A stretch of DNA of 36,205 nt from Brasilonema sp. CT11 (lineage in GTDB: Bacteria > Cyanobacteriota > Cyanobacteriia > Cyanobacteriales > Nostocaceae), in the NCBI RefSeq assembly GCF_017982655.1, contig NZ_JABXYX010000078.1, forward strand, positions 1 through 36,205, written 5' to 3'. A program made the position numbers and the translations under genes. The notes beneath the pieces are model-generated. The model was not told the origin of the DNA. It ran no database searches and saw only the letters and a list, made by a program, of their open reading frames with translations. Below are positions 34,637-36,205 of this stretch, one piece after another (within the stretch, counting starts at the first letter, position 1; every line of letters starts with the position of its first letter).

Positions 34637-34720
34637 AACCGCAGATGCACGAACTTTGCACACAGATAGTTTATCTGCGTACCCTGCGGGAAGTCGCCCA
34701 GAGGGCGTCTACATCTGCGG
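34637..34720. repeat. Inverted-repeat element upstream of hpsA
   Basis: AACCGCAGATG (34637-34647) and CATCTGCGGTT (34710-34720) bracket 62 bases that include ATAGTTTATCTGCGTACC and GTCGCCCAGAGGGCGTC. It sits just ahead of the hpsA ATG, so it is probably transcribed in the leader. Related AGAGGGC pieces occur in the repeats at 3027 and 20643. Confidence 0.6.
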
Positions 34721-34849
34721 TTCTAAATTCCTCTAAACCAGTATTTCAACTTCAGCTAACTTTGTAAAAATACTATGAAAGCAAGCTTATATTACCCACT
34801 TTTAGAGAAAACATACCAATCTCGCAAAAATGATTACTTATCTCACATC

Positions 34850-34990
34850 TTGCACCTAGCCCTAGCGATTAGAAATCGCGGCTATACAAACGAAGTCCGC
34901 CTGCGCGGACTGACGGAAAATCAAGGGTTTAGAACCCGCGCAGGCGGGTTTTGCCTGTGTAGCCGCGATTTCTAATCGCCCGGCGCAAGA
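34850..34990. mobile_element. MITE-like palindromic element
   Basis: GCGATTAGAAATCGCGGCTA continues to 34888, and its reverse complement lies at 34956-34979; the two 24-base arms differ at one position. Inside, GTCCGCCTGCGCGGAC and CCCGCGCAGGCGGG form further stems. Outer flanks (CTTGCACC before, GGCGCAAG after) are also partly complementary. It has no coding content. Confidence 0.8.
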
Positions 34991-35029
34991 TCTGCGCTAT
35001 ACGATTTCTCAGGAAGCTTGCACTATATC

Positions 35030-35226
35030 GGGGTGTAAGGGTGCAGGGGTGTAGGGGGAGTAATTGGTGGGGGAAATGATTTATTCGTTAGTTTCGACAA
35101 CGAGCGAAATTTAGGGGAAAAAAGTAAAACACTCTTACCCCTTACACCCTCACACCCTTACACCCCTTCTTCCTCTCCCTTGAACCCTACACCCTTACAC
35201 CCTTACACCCCTACACCCCTACACCC
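35030..35226. repeat. GGTGTAGG/ACACCCCT minisatellite in inverted halves
   Basis: The left part (about 35032-35061) reads GGGTGTAAGGGTGCAGGGGT. The right part (about 35131-35226) is its reverse-strand form, many copies of TTACACCC and CTACACCC with 8-base periods. Together the halves can pair. Short fragments of the unit occur at 17387 and 27398. Confidence 0.85.
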
Positions 35227-35261
35227 CTTTCTGCAGAAGTATACGTAAGATAACAAAAATT

Positions 35262-35442
35262 AGAAAAACACTGGAGTATCCCTGTTCTCCAGTGCTTAAA
35301 GGCAACAACTCTTACTCAAAATTAGAATACCCAGGAAAATATAATTAGAATTGGAGAAAAAAAAGCACCGGGTACGGATAAACCCCAGTGCTCAAGGACG
35401 ACTTACACGATTTACTATCAATCCAGAATTAGAATACCCATA
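35262..35442. ncRNA. Duplicated hairpin unit, candidate tandem small RNAs
   Basis: Two related units follow each other. Unit A has CACTGGAG...CTCCAGTG (35269-35294) and then ATTAGAATACCCA (35321-35333). Unit B has GCACCGGG...CCCCAGTGC (35365-35391) and then ATTAGAATACCCA (35428-35440). After each hairpin comes GCTYAAGG and an AC-rich stretch. Stem bases change in a compensating way (GGAG/CTCC against GGGG-type pairs). TAGAAT could be a -10 box in each unit, as in promoter-bearing sRNA arrays such as NsiR1; identity with a known RNA is not established. Confidence 0.45.
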
Positions 35443-35480
35443 CAAGTGCACGGGTTAAATTAACACCGAATCAAGGCTTG

Positions 35481-35496
35481 AACGTGTTGACACGTT
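35481..35496. promoter_or_regulatory. 16-bp inverted repeat upstream of the truncated gene
   Basis: AACGTGT, TG, ACACGTT (35481-35496) is a perfect inverted repeat 110 bases before the ATG at 35607. It resembles a dimeric-regulator site, but no regulator can be named. The 35443-35606 interval is otherwise without a gene. Confidence 0.35.
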
Positions 35497-35606
35497 AGGG
35501 CTAGCCTTTGCCCCTACCGCAGGTGTGTATTTTATGCAAGTTAGAAGCGCGATCCAAAGCTTATGTCTTTAGCTAAAATAACTTAAGAAGCTTGCTACCA
35601 CAGTGT

Positions 35607-36116
35607 ATGGACTCTTTAAACGGCGACTCCAAGTCAAGATTCCTAGAAGATTTACAGTCAGCGGTAAATAATCGCGAAGATGACAACATTCTGGATTTGA
35701 GCGTATTATCCGATACTATAGAACTTATAGAAAAAATTGTCACCCGAATCAGTCAATCTGCTCAGATAGGTGAGCAAAGCGAAAATACTAAACACAAAGA
35801 TAGTCTGACAATAAGATCCCTTGAGCTTAACTATAGTGAAAGACCAGGAATGGAAGAGACAGTAGAGCTTTTGTGCGAGCAAGTAGAAACTTTCAAGCAA
35901 CTGCTGTACCACAAACACTTAGAACAGCAAGAGATACAGCAAGAGTTGGATCAGACAAACGAGGATTTGTTCATTGCACTTAATTCACCGTGCCTAACAC
36001 TTAATTCGGCGATAGTATTAGTTAAAGAAATTTTGGTCAGTAAAAAGCCGATAATTGCTGAAACTTTCGCAACACTCCTTAGAGGATGTTTGGAAAGTAT
36101 TAAAGGAATGAATTAA
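35607..36116 (+). pseudogene. Coiled-coil protein of unknown function, 3' end probably replaced by an insertion sequence
   Basis: A 169-residue frame from the ATG at 35607 (a TTG at 35592 is an alternative). The first 75 residues are acidic and helical (FLEDLQSAVNNREDDNILD). Residues 85-125 are a likely coiled coil (VELLCEQVETFKQLLYHKHL, QQEIQQELDQTNEDL). I do not recognise the family. The last 12 codons (from about 36082, GCLESIKGMN) overlap what looks like the end of an insertion sequence: GAGGATGTTTGGAAAGT resembles an IS5-group terminus, and the transposase tail on the other strand ends at 36113. The real protein was probably longer and is now a hybrid. Confidence 0.5.
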
Positions 36117-36205
36117 GCGAGCCTTCTAAGCATTAACCGAATCATTGCAACCTGGACAAATGTTTCATGGGTCTGCGGTAAAATCTCGTAGTCCTTGCTC
36201 AAGCG
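36082..36205. mobile_element. End of an IS5-like insertion sequence (continues beyond window)
   Basis: The element is inferred from the transposase tail and the terminal motif GAGGATGTTTGGAAAGT at 36082-36098. TA at 36080-36081 would be the target duplication, which IS427-like elements make. The second end is outside the window. Confidence 0.5.
36113..36205 (-). CDS. C-terminal 30 residues of an IS5-family transposase (5' end outside window)
   Basis: The minus strand is open from the window edge and reads RLSKDYEILPQTHETFVQVA followed by MIRLMLRRLA and TAA at 36113-36115. This is the usual C-terminus of IS5-group DDE transposases in cyanobacteria, the segment after the last catalytic glutamate (RRLSKDYE following an ERTFAW-type motif outside the window). 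The stop codon overlaps the TAA of the plus-strand frame at 36114-36116. Confidence 0.8.
   Translation of the reverse strand, partial: RLSKDYEILPQTHETFVQVAMIRLMLRRLA

Noticed and set aside
34775-34975. 66-residue plus-strand frame
   Set aside because: Second half is the MITE-like palindrome; no family features.

Overview
The window comes from a filamentous, heterocyst-type cyanobacterium (order Nostocales). Three things point there. GCGATCGC (HIP1) octamers are scattered through the genes. Heptamer tandem repeats and GC-rich palindromic repeats fill many intergenic gaps. The genes include cyanobacterial and plastid families: a DUF760 protein, a CRR6-like NDH-1 assembly factor, a DUF3685/Ycf55-like protein, HpsJ and the HpsA-D pseudopilins. 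No species is assigned, and no rRNA, tRNA or CRISPR array was seen.

Layout. 1-5.9 kb: the tail of an unknown gene, a GH31 alpha-glucosidase (minus), a 62-residue conserved small protein, then ispG followed by a C-terminal processing protease (both minus). 6.1-9.1 kb: a decayed patch with a truncated phosphotransferase, an intact serine beta-lactamase-like hydrolase and an isochorismatase-family remnant. 9.5-12.6 kb: an orphan GT-A-like glycosyltransferase and a cysteine hydrolase. 12.7-17.3 kb: cell-envelope and housekeeping genes (LysM/M23 peptidase, HtrA protease, DUF760, scpB, ispD). 17.7-19.2 kb: a glycosyltransferase family 9 gene overlapping a GmhB-like phosphatase. 19.2-22.6 kb: an AT-rich accessory stretch with an orphan 255-residue protein, repeats, a frameshifted remnant, a CRR6-like gene and a small ribbon-helix-helix regulator. 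22.6-25.1 kb: a PerR-like Fur regulator and a receiver-DUF3685 protein.

25.2-34.6 kb, all on the minus strand, is the most coherent system. A very large HpsA-like protein and three pseudopilins (HpsB, HpsC, HpsD) are followed downstream by a TIGR04282-type glycosyltransferase, an HpsJ-like membrane protein and a GT2 glycosyltransferase. In Nostoc, hps genes make and secrete the polysaccharide that hormogonia need for gliding. The glycosyltransferases and HpsJ would build or handle the glycan, and the pseudopilins would form a type II/type IV-like export device. A four-helix-bundle gene edged by heptamer repeats sits between hpsA and hpsB.

34.6-36.2 kb holds repeats, a MITE-like palindrome, a duplicated hairpin unit that could encode small RNAs, and a gene apparently cut off by an insertion sequence whose transposase tail runs off the end of the window.

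Several starts were moved inward from the longest possible reading frame because the upstream codons are TTG or GTG, or are translated repeat DNA (for example 6150, 9968, 13551, 13908, 21655, 23321, 26123, 28089, 29701).
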